This document shows, in pieces, positions 1-6,158 of a DNA stretch of 11,240 nucleotides. The position numbers were made by a program, and so were the translations under genes. Below the pieces are notes generated by a model. It saw only the letters and a program-made list of their open reading frames with translations. It was not told the DNA's origin and did no database searches. Within the stretch, counting starts at the first letter, position 1. Every line of letters begins with the position of its first letter. The stretch comes from an uncultured Clostridia bacterium (GTDB taxonomy: Bacteria > Bacillota_A > Clostridia > Oscillospirales > Oscillospiraceae). The stretch lies in NCBI GenBank assembly GCA_947166955.1, contig CAMVGI010000018.1:1-11240 (forward strand), written 5' to 3'.

Positions 1-18
1 GTGCTTGCGTTCTTTCAT
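1..18 (-). CDS. Start of a gene running off the left edge
   Basis: Only the first six codons (MKERKH) are inside the window. The ATG at 18-16 overlaps the TGA stop of the upstream gene as ATGA, and a GGAAG sequence lies seven bases upstream, so this is a plausible translationally coupled start. It continues the leftward operon. Nothing can be said about its function. Confidence 0.55.
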
Positions 19-296
19 GGCGTTTCTTCCGGGAATTTGAAGCCCGTTCCGTTGCAGACGCGGCAGGTCACATCCTCGCACTGACCGGCGGCGTCGGGAA
101 CGCGAACGCTGCCGGAGCCGTTGCAGTTCGGGCAGATGTACGGCTTGACCGCATCGTTGAGATAGCCGAGCGTGCGGTCGATCTCGTCGATCTGCTTATC
201 CAGACCTGCAAGGTTTCGCTCGTACTCCTTGCGGTATTCCTCCTTGCGCTCAACAAGGCGGCGGCGCAGTGTGGTAAGGCAGGTAATGTTGTTCAT
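15..296 (-). CDS. Small coiled-coil protein with two DnaJ-type CxxCxGxG zinc knuckles
   Basis: A 93-residue protein. Residues about 10-45 are rich in R, K and E with spaced leucines and look like a helical coiled coil. The C-terminal half carries CPNCNGSG (55-62) and CRVCNGTG (78-85), two copies of the CxxCxGxG repeat known from the DnaJ zinc-binding domain; DnaJ itself has four and a J domain, which is absent here. A single zinc ion bound by the four cysteines is the likely arrangement. The start is set by GAGGAGG seven bases upstream, and the ATG overlaps the stop of the YopX-like gene (ATGA), indicating coupling. Such mini zinc-knuckle proteins are common in phages and have no firm function; a role in protein or nucleic-acid contact is only a guess. 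Confidence 0.8.
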   Translation of the reverse strand: MNNITCLTTLRRRLVERKEEYRKEYERNLAGLDKQIDEIDRTLGYLNDAVKPYICPNCNGSGSVRVPDAAGQCEDVTCRVCNGTGFKFPEETP

Positions 297-685
297 GTCG
301 CCGCCTCCTCGCCGTCGTAGATGTTTCCGATGATTGTCAAGCCGAGGCTGTTATCCAGAATCGTCGGTCGATAGCCGTGGACGGCGTTTTTCTGCTTCGG
401 GAAGAGTTCAAACGAGGCGCAGAGGCGCTTGACCTCGTAGATGACGTCGTTGCGGTCGCGGACAATATCTCCGTCATAGATTTCTGTCCCGCTAATGTCG
501 CGCAGACCAGACCATTCGCCGACCGTCTTCGGATCGACCTGCACCCAGTCGTTCGCACGCGGCTCCCCGCCGTTGATCCAACATGAACCAATCCAGTTGG
601 GAGACTTCGGCTGGTGGATGCCATCGCCGCTGATCCACTCGCCATTGTCGAGGCGTTTGCCGCGAAATTTGATCGTGTTGAGCAT
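293..685 (-). CDS. YopX family phage protein
   Basis: A 130-residue protein with the family's recognisable layout: IKFRGKRLDNGEW near the N-terminus (residues 5-17), then VDPKTVGEWSGLRD followed by GTEIYDGDIV in the middle, and IIGNIYD close to the C-terminus. This pattern is that of the YopX family (named after a Bacillus phage SPbeta protein), which is widespread in phages and prophages of Firmicutes and has no established biochemical role; the length is normal for the family. GGAAAG lies seven bases before the ATG. The gene is first after a 140-bp gap, so it may be read from its own promoter or by read-through. Its TGA overlaps the start of the following zinc-knuckle gene. Confidence 0.9.
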   Translation of the reverse strand: MLNTIKFRGKRLDNGEWISGDGIHQPKSPNWIGSCWINGGEPRANDWVQVDPKTVGEWSGLRDISGTEIYDGDIVRDRNDVIYEVKRLCASFELFPKQKNAVHGYRPTILDNSLGLTIIGNIYDGEEAAT

Positions 686-825
686 CGCTTTGCTTTCCTT
701 TCCTGTTTTTGTAGTGATTTGGTCTAAAAATTTCGTTCCATTTTTGTAGACGAGAATGATGATGGAACATTTGATAGGTAAATTATTGTCGTGATACAGA
801 ATGAAAATCGTTCAGAAATTGTCTG
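686..825. other. Gene-free gap of 140 bp inside the operon
   Basis: This AT-rich gap separates the DUF1848-like gene from the YopX-like gene. The continuous frame that crosses it belongs to a shadow of the YopX-like gene. I see no good -35/-10 pair on the minus strand. The one structure is an inverted repeat at 735-768, listed separately. The gap is long compared with the 0-20 bp spacing of the neighbours and probably holds a transcription or processing signal. Confidence 0.6.
735..768 (-). terminator. Possible weak terminator or operator hairpin
   Basis: GTTCCAT at 735-741 and ATGGAAC at 762-768 are perfect 7-base inverted arms with a 20-base loop. Read on the minus strand the hairpin is followed by GAAATTTTT, so it could act as a weak intrinsic terminator behind the DUF1848-like gene. 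The long loop, short stem and interrupted U tract make it a poor example; a protein-binding dyad or chance are alternatives. Confidence 0.25.
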
Positions 826-1608
826 TTACTTCCAGTAGCAGTACAGACAGCCGTGTGGACATTGCTTTTTGTGCTTAAGCAGTTCGACCTTCCCGCCGTA
901 GCACATACATCCATGCCGTTGAAATCCGGCTCCGTCGTTCTCGGAGTCGGTCTCAAGACCGAGGAGCACGAGGTCATAGTCCGAAACGCAGCCGCACGGG
1001 ATAACACCGACGTCCTTGTCAGCGTTCAGTCCAGGCTCCGCGCAGGCTTCGATGCGAAGGCCGTCAAACTTCGCGTAGACTCCAAGGTAGAAGAGCTTGC
1101 AGGCGCGCACCATGATGTCCACGTTTTTGAAAAGCTCGTCGGGAGCGGTGAAGCGCCCGTTGTACGGATCGGGAAGTCCGGCGTCTGCAAAACGCTGCCG
1201 AACGTGTGGATACATGTCGAGTACGCTGATGCGAAATCGGTCGAATCCGAGCAGAATCGCCGTTTTGATGATGTTGCACGCGCGGACTACGCCTTTTTCG
1301 GTCGGGATGACGGGATCAACGCGGATGACGATTTGCTCTATGGGAAATCCACAATCCACAAGTGATTTGGCAGCGCCAAGCTGATACTCTGCTCGTGGGA
1401 CATTCGGCTCTACGATGGTTTTCCCGTAGCCGGTGCAGGTCGCGTGGACGATCACCTTATCCTTGTTACGCAGCACGGCGCTTATGAAGTCGCTCGTGAT
1501 ATTCTTCGTAATCAGGATCGCACCGTTCACCTTTTTGAGCTTCTTTTCCCACGAGAGGTCAATCCCGGCGTCGCCGGCTTCCGTGATGCCGATTTTATAT
1601 TTCGCCAT
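826..1608 (-). CDS. DUF1848-like protein with C-terminal radical-SAM-type cysteine cluster
   Basis: A 260-residue protein ending in CPHGCLYCYWK, a CX3CX2C triplet (C250, C254, C257) at the extreme C-terminus. This is the spacing that binds the 4Fe-4S cluster of radical SAM enzymes, where it normally sits near the N-terminus. The order, with a barrel-like body containing ILITKN, IVIRVDPVIP and FRISVLDMYP before a late CGC segment and the cluster, fits DUF1848 (PF08902), whose C-terminal cluster has been noted as radical-SAM-like. The reaction is unknown. Extra cysteines (CGC near residue 205 and CMC near 235) may also bind metal. AGGAG lies seven bases before the ATG, and the gene follows its upstream neighbour after 4 bp. 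It ends the promoter-distal part of the operon before a 140-bp gap. Confidence 0.75.
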   Translation of the reverse strand: MAKYKIGITEAGDAGIDLSWEKKLKKVNGAILITKNITSDFISAVLRNKDKVIVHATCTGYGKTIVEPNVPRAEYQLGAAKSLVDCGFPIEQIVIRVDPVIPTEKGVVRACNIIKTAILLGFDRFRISVLDMYPHVRQRFADAGLPDPYNGRFTAPDELFKNVDIMVRACKLFYLGVYAKFDGLRIEACAEPGLNADKDVGVIPCGCVSDYDLVLLGLETDSENDGAGFQRHGCMCYGGKVELLKHKKQCPHGCLYCYWK

Positions 1609-1612
1609 CGGA

Positions 1613-2218
1613 TCACTCCTTCAACGGCTGGTACGCATCGAACAGCTCCGCCATCGTCATGTGGTTCATTTTCGCAAGGTCGACTGCAATCGCGCAGACG
1701 TTTTTCTCCGTGCTCGCGCCGATGTGCTCGCAGAGGTATTCCGTCAAAGATTTGTAAACGGTCTGGAAATACCCTTCCTCGTCACGCTCCCAGTCTTCCG
1801 CAGACTTGTCTTCCTGGCGTTCCACGAAGTCAGAGTACCGCCCCTCGTTGAAGAAACCGATCATAGGTTTCCCGTTGACGGTGAACTCGTACGTCATGCT
1901 GCCGACCAGGTTGCAGCCGGTGCAGTATCGCCACCAGCCCCAGTCATCCTTCCATTCGTCATCGGGAATCCCACACAGCCTGTCGAAGCTGACTTCGCCG
2001 ACAAGCCATACCTGATACATCCCGTCATCGTGCTTTTTCTCGGCGTTCAAGCCAAGCTCTTCGATGGCGTTTGCGAAACCATCACCTGCAAGAATCTCAA
2101 TCATTTCCTGTTGCTCCTCTCTCTTAAAACGTCGCGCAGAAGCAACCGCGCAAGCTCCATTGTGGTAAGGTCGGGGAAACTGCCAACCGCACACGAACAT
2201 CGCATTGTCATATTCCAT
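1613..2218 (-). CDS. Hypothetical protein, acidic and tryptophan-rich, two possible starts
   Basis: I do not recognise this 201-residue protein. It is soluble-looking, acidic and rich in aromatic residues, with a central DDEWKDDWGWWRYCTGCN segment and a helical C-terminal end; there is no signal peptide or membrane segment. Two starts are credible. The long one (ATG at 2218) has GGTGA six bases upstream and lies 14 bp after the stop of the preceding gene, in keeping with the tight spacing here. An internal ATG at 2104 is preceded by AGGAG at nine bases and would give a 163-residue protein, leaving an unusual 128-bp gap. I chose the long form for its spacing. The stop is 4 bp before the DUF1848-like gene. 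Confidence 0.7.
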   Translation of the reverse strand: MEYDNAMFVCGWQFPRPYHNGACAVASARRFKREEQQEMIEILAGDGFANAIEELGLNAEKKHDDGMYQVWLVGEVSFDRLCGIPDDEWKDDWGWWRYCTGCNLVGSMTYEFTVNGKPMIGFFNEGRYSDFVERQEDKSAEDWERDEEGYFQTVYKSLTEYLCEHIGASTEKNVCAIAVDLAKMNHMTMAELFDAYQPLKE

Positions 2219-2232
2219 GTCAAATCACCGTT

Positions 2233-2433
2233 TTATCGTCCAACTTCAAAAAAGTCTCTATCTTCAAGAGGGCGTTTCGCATCAAAAATGTTTTGGCAAA
2301 TGCTGCTATCTGCCAAAATTCCAGCCACAACTGGGATAGAACAATCTTTTGCAAATTCGCACCACCAAGCGCAAGAGCCTCCCTTGCAATCGTGATTGTA
2401 TCCACGTCCAAGAAGAAGCGGACAAATTTTCAT
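2233..2433 (-). CDS. Cysteine-rich phage mini-protein (CPLL...CAWW type)
   Basis: A 66-residue protein whose N-terminal half carries CPLL (C4), C16, C21, a WWC (C25) and C31. The pattern CPLL-x-C-x4-CAWW-x-C is familiar from small phage proteins of Clostridia, probably zinc-binding, without known function. The tail (residues 45-66) is charged and less conserved-looking. A near-consensus AAGGAGG lies eight bases before the ATG and settles the start. A second frame over nearly the same stretch (2220-2411) lacks the cysteine pattern and is rejected. It follows the DUF551-like gene after 13 bp. Confidence 0.75.
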   Translation of the reverse strand: MKICPLLLGRGYNHDCKGGSCAWWCEFAKDCSIPVVAGILADSSICQNIFDAKRPLEDRDFFEVGR

Positions 2434-2446
2434 TTAATTTTCCTCC

Positions 2447-2881
2447 TTATGAAGTCGCGGTCGCATCAAGTGGTGGCTCCGGCAATGGCATCCAAAATGA
2501 CACATCAGACGGAGAGATAAAAGTAAATCCGTCTGCATTGCATGTACTCCAGCCCTCTATGGCTCCTATGCCACTTGGAGCATAACAGCACTCCATAACT
2601 TCGCCATGTACTACCGCAAGATATTCGCCATATTCTTCCGGCAAGCGTTCGTTGACGCTGATCCAACGACTGAGACGCTTGCCACTCGGCGGCATGACAT
2701 CGGTGTCCCCTCTGAGAAAGTCAGCCCAGTTCTGAGGAACAATCAGCCCTATCGAAACGCCGCGACCAATCATTACCTCGGCATCTCCAACAAATCGAAG
2801 ATCTTTGAGAACCATACCGTTTTTGTAGTTTTCGTAGTCCTCTAAAGTCCCGATATTGACACACTGTACTCTTTTACCCAT
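2447..2881 (-). CDS. DUF551-domain phage protein
   Basis: A 144-residue protein. The C-terminal half shows the DUF551 signature: WISVNERLPEEYGEYL starting at W73, and SFWMPLPEPP near residue 130. This small domain is very common in phages of enterobacteria and Firmicutes and has no assigned activity. The N-terminal 70 residues (GTLEDYENYKNG, then IGLIVPQNW) are an extra segment that I do not recognise. The start at 2881 is chosen over an in-frame ATG 36 bases upstream because AAGGAG lies seven bases before it and because the longer form would run well into the preceding gene. The gap to the preceding gene is 4 bp. Confidence 0.85.
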   Translation of the reverse strand: MGKRVQCVNIGTLEDYENYKNGMVLKDLRFVGDAEVMIGRGVSIGLIVPQNWADFLRGDTDVMPPSGKRLSRWISVNERLPEEYGEYLAVVHGEVMECCYAPSGIGAIEGWSTCNADGFTFISPSDVSFWMPLPEPPLDATATS

Positions 2882-2885
2882 TGTT

Positions 2886-3284
2886 TTACTCCTTTTGCGC
2901 GGCTCTGACCCCATCACGAGTAAGAAAGATGGTTTTGCCTATATCCGACGCCTTGATCTTTCCGCCGTGAATGGTTTCATAGAACGGATCGACGCAAAGC
3001 GTGATGTTGCCCTCGCCATCAATAAGTGCTCCGTCAAAGCTGGACTGACAGGGAACATCGTCGCCTTTGCGCTGAATGTAGAACATCGCATCTGGCTTGC
3101 AAGGCAGCCGCACCAGCTCACCGCGCTCTTCTGCCTCCAGTAGCTCAATCGCGCGTGCATACGCAGCGAGAATGTCGTTTGCATCCATGACCAGATCGCA
3201 TTTTCCGCAATCCCGGTCACATTGCTGGCGTGATACACATTCCGCTTCGCGCTGGATGATCTGCCTTGCCATCAATTTATCCAT
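2886..3284 (-). CDS. Hypothetical Cys-containing phage protein
   Basis: A 132-residue protein beginning MDKLMARQIIQREAEC. An N-terminal cysteine cluster (CVSRQQCDRDCGKCDLVMD, four cysteines in CX5CX3CX2C order) is followed by a helix and a beta-rich C-terminal half (LVRLPCKPDAMFYIQRKGDD; IGKTIFLTRDGVRAA). Proteins of this layout are common in phages of Clostridia and are usually left unnamed; the cluster suggests metal binding. The start is at 3284 because GGAGG lies six bases upstream; the longer frame from 3323 lies within the preceding gene and reads MSPFANGRKRRRK. The gene overlaps the end of its upstream neighbour by 8 bp, suggesting coupling. Confidence 0.75.
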   Translation of the reverse strand: MDKLMARQIIQREAECVSRQQCDRDCGKCDLVMDANDILAAYARAIELLEAEERGELVRLPCKPDAMFYIQRKGDDVPCQSSFDGALIDGEGNITLCVDPFYETIHGGKIKASDIGKTIFLTRDGVRAAQKE

Positions 3285-3570
3285 CTTTCGCCTCCGCTTT
3301 CTGCCGTTCGCGAACGGTGACATAGAGGTCGTAGCTCGGCGGAGAGGTGTAGAAGAACTCGCTGTGGCTACCGACGTCGAACTTCGTCATCGGGCGACCT
3401 TTCCAGTCCTCGTTCCAGATGCGTGTGTAGTAGATCTTGACTTTGTGCTCGTCGCAAAATGCCTTGATCTGGCGGTCGATCTCCGCCGTGATTTTCTCGG
3501 CGCTCATTCTTCCGTCGATCTTTCCGATGCGACGGAGCTGGCCGTGTCCGTTTTTGAAGTACAGGATCAA
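3277..3570 (-). CDS. Conserved-looking phage hypothetical, TTG start
   Basis: A 97-residue protein, beginning from TTG at 3570-3568, with no ATG available in frame upstream. AGGAG lies ten bases before the TTG, and the TTG shares bases with the TGA stop of the Dam-type gene (TTGA junction), so translation is probably coupled to the methyltransferase. The body has a helix with KITAEIDRQIKAFCDEH followed by KIYYTRIWNEDW and MTKFDVGSHSEFFY. I recognise the YTRxWNE...MTKFDVGSHxEFF style from phage hypotheticals but know no function. Because the junction uses the downstream reading frame of the Dam-type gene, it supports that frame as the ancestral one. Confidence 0.75.
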   Translation of the reverse strand: MILYFKNGHGQLRRIGKIDGRMSAEKITAEIDRQIKAFCDEHKVKIYYTRIWNEDWKGRPMTKFDVGSHSEFFYTSPPSYDLYVTVRERQKAEAKDG

Positions 3571-4017
3571 GCCGTACCATCTCCTTTCTCGTGAAATACA
3601 ACCACCATACTTGGGAACGGGGCAGAATTTTTTCCGTCTCCGAATTTCAAGCGCCCTCTGACGAAGCGCACCTCCACGTTCGGCTTGTTGTAGATGTAGT
3701 CGTGAAAATAGCTTGTGTCGGTTCGCGCCGGTATCAGCATGACGACCGTTGTGTGCGGTTTTGCGGATTCGTCGGAGCTTTTCTTCACCCAGTCCTTAAT
3801 GGCTCTGCCGTATGGCGGATTGCAGAATACCGTTTGCCCCCCCCCACGACTGGTCAAGTCCGTTTTGCTCCGCCGTGAAATAGCGGTCGCACTTGTGATT
3901 GGACTTGTCTGCGCAGGGATCGAGGGTGAAGTGAAACTCCGAATCCAGCTCGTCGAAGAAATCCTGCGGCGTAGCCCATTCATTTGACTTCGACGAGAAC
4001 ATGACGTCCAGATTCAT
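3567..4017 (-). pseudogene. Dam-type DNA N6-adenine methyltransferase, out of frame at a G9 tract
   Basis: This would be a phage Dam-family adenine methyltransferase (PF05869 type), transferring methyl from S-adenosylmethionine to adenine in DNA. The first part (4017 to about 3840) reads EWATPQDFFDELDSEF and TLDPCAD. The second, in another frame, gives TVFCNPPYGRAIKDWV with the catalytic NPPY, then VVMLIPARTDTSYFH and a C-terminal VRFVRGRLKF. The two halves match the family in order. They are separated by nine C on the plus strand (3837-3845, nine G in the mRNA). Removing one G gives WGGQTVFCNPPYG and one continuous protein of 149 residues, normal for the family. As written, translation yields a 73-residue product without the catalytic motif. 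GAGGTG lies five bases before the ATG. A sequencing error, a recent mutation or phase variation are all possible. Confidence 0.85.
3837..3845 (-). repeat. Homopolymeric G9 tract in the methyltransferase gene
   Basis: Nine consecutive C on the plus strand (G in the mRNA) lie just before the catalytic NPPY region of the Dam-type gene. Eight G would restore the reading frame. It stands out by eye as the longest single-base run in the window. Confidence 0.9.
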
Positions 4018-4036
4018 AAGTTCACCTCATATTCAG

Positions 4037-4513
4037 TTAGATTTTCCAGATTTCAACCTTTCCGGGGTAGCCTGCGAGCGCGTCGACAATCATCGGCAGA
4101 ACGATCTTCCAGTCGCCGCCGCCGAGCGCGCAGCCCATAAACCACGGGAAACCGAGCGTAAAATTGTTCTCGCGGAGAAATTTGTTGTTTCCGAGACTTG
4201 TGAGCGCGCGGTCGAGCGCGGCGTAATCCGTTTGCTGCTTGCCGCGCCCGTAGTGCTCCTGCCCGAAAAGATTTGCAACGATGCGCTTTTTCGTGTCGTC
4301 CGTATAGACGAGCTGACACGAACCAAGCGGCGTATCGCCTTGCGCGTGCCGCGCGTCGCAGTACGCCTTGTACTGGTCGAAGACGCGCGGATATTCGCGG
4401 TGGATCTGTTTGGCGATGCCGGCTCCCATAACGCCCTGGCAATTCACCTGATGGCAAATCACATCGACCTTGGAGTCAAAGAGCAGGTTGCCGTCGTAGA
4501 CCTTGATCTCCAT
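4037..4513 (-). CDS. Macro-domain protein, probable ADP-ribose binder or hydrolase
   Basis: A 158-residue single-domain macro protein. The N-terminal strand KVYDGNLLF leads to VICHQVNCQGVMGAGIAKQI (residues about 18-37), the hallmark loop 1 with catalytic-type Asn and MGAGIA. The second ligand loop is FPWFMGCALGGGDWKIV near residues 123-139, close to the GCGLAGGDW form of the Poa1p/ALC1/TARG1-like class. Such domains bind ADP-ribose and may hydrolyse ADP-ribose-1''-phosphate or remove ADP-ribose from proteins or DNA. The length is that of a stand-alone domain, so it is not the larger DarG. There is no clear Shine-Dalgarno sequence; the ATG lies 6 bp after the preceding stop, so coupled translation is likely. 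It sits 19 bp before the Dam-type gene. A role against ADP-ribosylating or ADP-ribose-signalling defences is inference. Confidence 0.9.
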   Translation of the reverse strand: MEIKVYDGNLLFDSKVDVICHQVNCQGVMGAGIAKQIHREYPRVFDQYKAYCDARHAQGDTPLGSCQLVYTDDTKKRIVANLFGQEHYGRGKQQTDYAALDRALTSLGNNKFLRENNFTLGFPWFMGCALGGGDWKIVLPMIVDALAGYPGKVEIWKI

Positions 4514-4519
4514 AGACGC

Positions 4520-4927
4520 TTACTTGAGCATGGCGGCGATGGCGTCGATCTCCAGCTCCGTGCGCTTATCACCGGAGAGCAGCTTGTCGAGCTGCGCTTC
4601 CATTGCTTCGAGATGCGTGAGCGTGTTTTTCTGGTCGATGACGCCGATGCGATTTCCGATGTCTTCGCCCCACATCGTAATGGGGAAGCCGGAGATAACG
4701 AGCTGATCGGTGACGCCGAGGTGGTCTGCAGCCGTTGCAAGCGCTTGCAGCTTGCAGTAGAGAAGGATCAGCTCGTCGCGCTGGAGCACGTTGATGTTGT
4801 AGCGCACCCCGTCCAGCTCGATGACGCAGCTCGTCTTCGGCGTGAAGCGGAGAGGCTTGCCGATGCTCTCACGGCGCAGTTCGATTGTTTTCTTTAAGGC
4901 GATGATCTTGTCGTCGTTTTTGCTCAT
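4520..4927 (-). CDS. Hypothetical phage protein with helical ends
   Basis: A 135-residue protein with a charged N-terminal helix (KNDDKIIALKKTIELRRES), a short beta segment around SCVIELDGVRYNINVL, then helices to the end. It resembles small phage proteins that begin MSKNDxKI and carry a similar charged helix, all without known function. AGGAGG lies eight bases before the ATG, and the ATG overlaps the stop of the 408-residue gene as ATGA. The macro-domain gene follows 6 bp later and lacks its own strong ribosome site, so these two are probably translated together. No catalytic motif is visible. Confidence 0.75.
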   Translation of the reverse strand: MSKNDDKIIALKKTIELRRESIGKPLRFTPKTSCVIELDGVRYNINVLQRDELILLYCKLQALATAADHLGVTDQLVISGFPITMWGEDIGNRIGVIDQKNTLTHLEAMEAQLDKLLSGDKRTELEIDAIAAMLK

Positions 4928-6150
4928 GGGATGTACCTCCTGTGAAATTTTCCGTTTTTCAGGTATTGTGCAATGTATTGCGGATGGATCTTTTCAAAGA
5001 TCTCTTTTGCCGTGACGGGAATGATCTTGCCGTATCGGTCGTCAGGATCGAGCGCGAAAAACTTGCCTATTTTGTCAACGCCGGAGGATTCAAGAGAAAC
5101 GTAGTATTTCTCTGTCGGATTGTCGCGATCCTCATTCCATATCTGGATTTTCCCAACGCTCGAAAGAACAACCACCCTGTACGGGTGTTTTTTCAGCTCT
5201 TCGGAAAACTCCTCGAAGGTGTAATCCATACGCTTGTCTCTGCTCTCGTCGATCGGAGAATAGATCTCAAGATGTTCAAGCGTGTCGAACAGCTCCGAGT
5301 AGTTTTCTGCGGGCTGGTCAGAGAGTGTATCAATCAGAAGACCGGAAATTGAATGATAGGTGTCAAATTTTGGCTCTACTTTTCCGTAGTAGTAGTTCTT
5401 TTCATCCGGGAAATAGAAGAAAAAGTGCTTTTCATCTGTTCCGTGTCCTGTTGTGTAGTGATTGTCGAATTGTCTTGCGCCCCATCTGTCTGTAAAAGGT
5501 CTTTCTGATTTGACTGTCAGATTGTTCTTTTCAGCATATTTCGTCATTCTGGTATAGCTCGAAAAGAATTTGCCGTCGAAGAAATACCCATAGCTGTAAT
5601 AATCGAACTTCCCCATGTAGATGCAGCGCTTATTCTGCTTTGTCAGGTAGGTCGCGCCGATTTTCAAATCCTTCGCTTTTACCGTTTCGTTTTCAAAGCG
5701 TTTGGTATTGAGCGCGGTCAGAGCGGCATAGTCCGGCGAACACGTCGGCAGCAGTACGAGATCCGTACCATCCCAACCATAAACGAAATGACCTTCCAGA
5801 CCTTTCCCTTTGATGGAGCTGGTGTGCTCCAGAATATAGAGCAGATTCGGAATGGTGATCTCGAACTCAAAGCCGCGCGGATCGTAGACGCGAACGTATG
5901 CCTGACGAAAATCGCCCCAGTCGCCGGCGTAACCGCCGACCTTTTTGTTGAGAACAAATCCCTCTGTAGGCTCGTTGTCGTATTCGACGGGTTCGATGTC
6001 CTTGCTGCGCCAGCTTTCCCACGACGCTTCCTTGCGGAGCTTGCCCTTTTCATCGTAGTAGATGACGTAAGCGAGCTTCTTGGTGTAGGTGTCTTCGCGC
6101 TTTTGGAAACCGACGCGGATGCGGCGCGGAAGGAAAATGCTGTTATTCAT
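4924..6150 (-). CDS. Unrecognised 408-residue phage protein, possibly two or more domains
   Basis: This is the longest gene in the window. The start at 6150 has AAAGGAG eleven bases upstream and follows the SLOG gene by 8 bp. Residues 1-150 are basic and beta-rich (FLPRRIRVGFQKRED, KLAYVIYYDEKGKLRKE, YVRVYDPRGFEFEITIPNLL, HFVYGWDGTDLVLLP). Residues about 155-240 (KDLKIGATYLTKQNKRCIYMG, then an aromatic YYSYGYFFDGKFF) could be a small beta-barrel. The C-terminal part is acidic, with FEEFSEELKKHPYRVVVLS and a final helix. There is no signal peptide, membrane segment or known catalytic motif. I have an impression of similar unnamed proteins in large phages of gut Clostridia but cannot name a family. 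Its TGA overlaps the next start (ATGA). Confidence 0.8.
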   Translation of the reverse strand: MNNSIFLPRRIRVGFQKREDTYTKKLAYVIYYDEKGKLRKEASWESWRSKDIEPVEYDNEPTEGFVLNKKVGGYAGDWGDFRQAYVRVYDPRGFEFEITIPNLLYILEHTSSIKGKGLEGHFVYGWDGTDLVLLPTCSPDYAALTALNTKRFENETVKAKDLKIGATYLTKQNKRCIYMGKFDYYSYGYFFDGKFFSSYTRMTKYAEKNNLTVKSERPFTDRWGARQFDNHYTTGHGTDEKHFFFYFPDEKNYYYGKVEPKFDTYHSISGLLIDTLSDQPAENYSELFDTLEHLEIYSPIDESRDKRMDYTFEEFSEELKKHPYRVVVLSSVGKIQIWNEDRDNPTEKYYVSLESSGVDKIGKFFALDPDDRYGKIIPVTAKEIFEKIHPQYIAQYLKNGKFHRRYIP

Positions 6151-6158
6151 TCAGCGCG

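Noticed and set aside
492..770. Minus-strand open frame that crosses the gap before the YopX-like gene
   Set aside because: It overlaps the recognised YopX-like protein in another frame and has no ribosome site at its start.
2219..2224. TTGACA on the minus strand near 2220 as a promoter -35 box
   Set aside because: No -10 hexamer lies at the right distance, and the sequence spans the start of the gene at 2218.
1433..2395. Plus-strand open frame of 320 codons
   Set aside because: Antisense to parts of three minus-strand genes with good ribosome sites; composition is that of a shadow frame.
3837..3845. Programmed ribosomal frameshift as explanation of the split methyltransferase
   Set aside because: No stimulatory structure or known slippery heptamer with precedent in this family is apparent, and a simple one-base tract-length change explains the break; not excluded but not preferred.
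4001..4897. Plus-strand open frame of 298 codons opposite the macro-domain and neighbouring genes
   Set aside because: It lies antisense to two well-supported genes, has no ribosome site, and its protein shows no recognisable motif; it is a codon-bias shadow.
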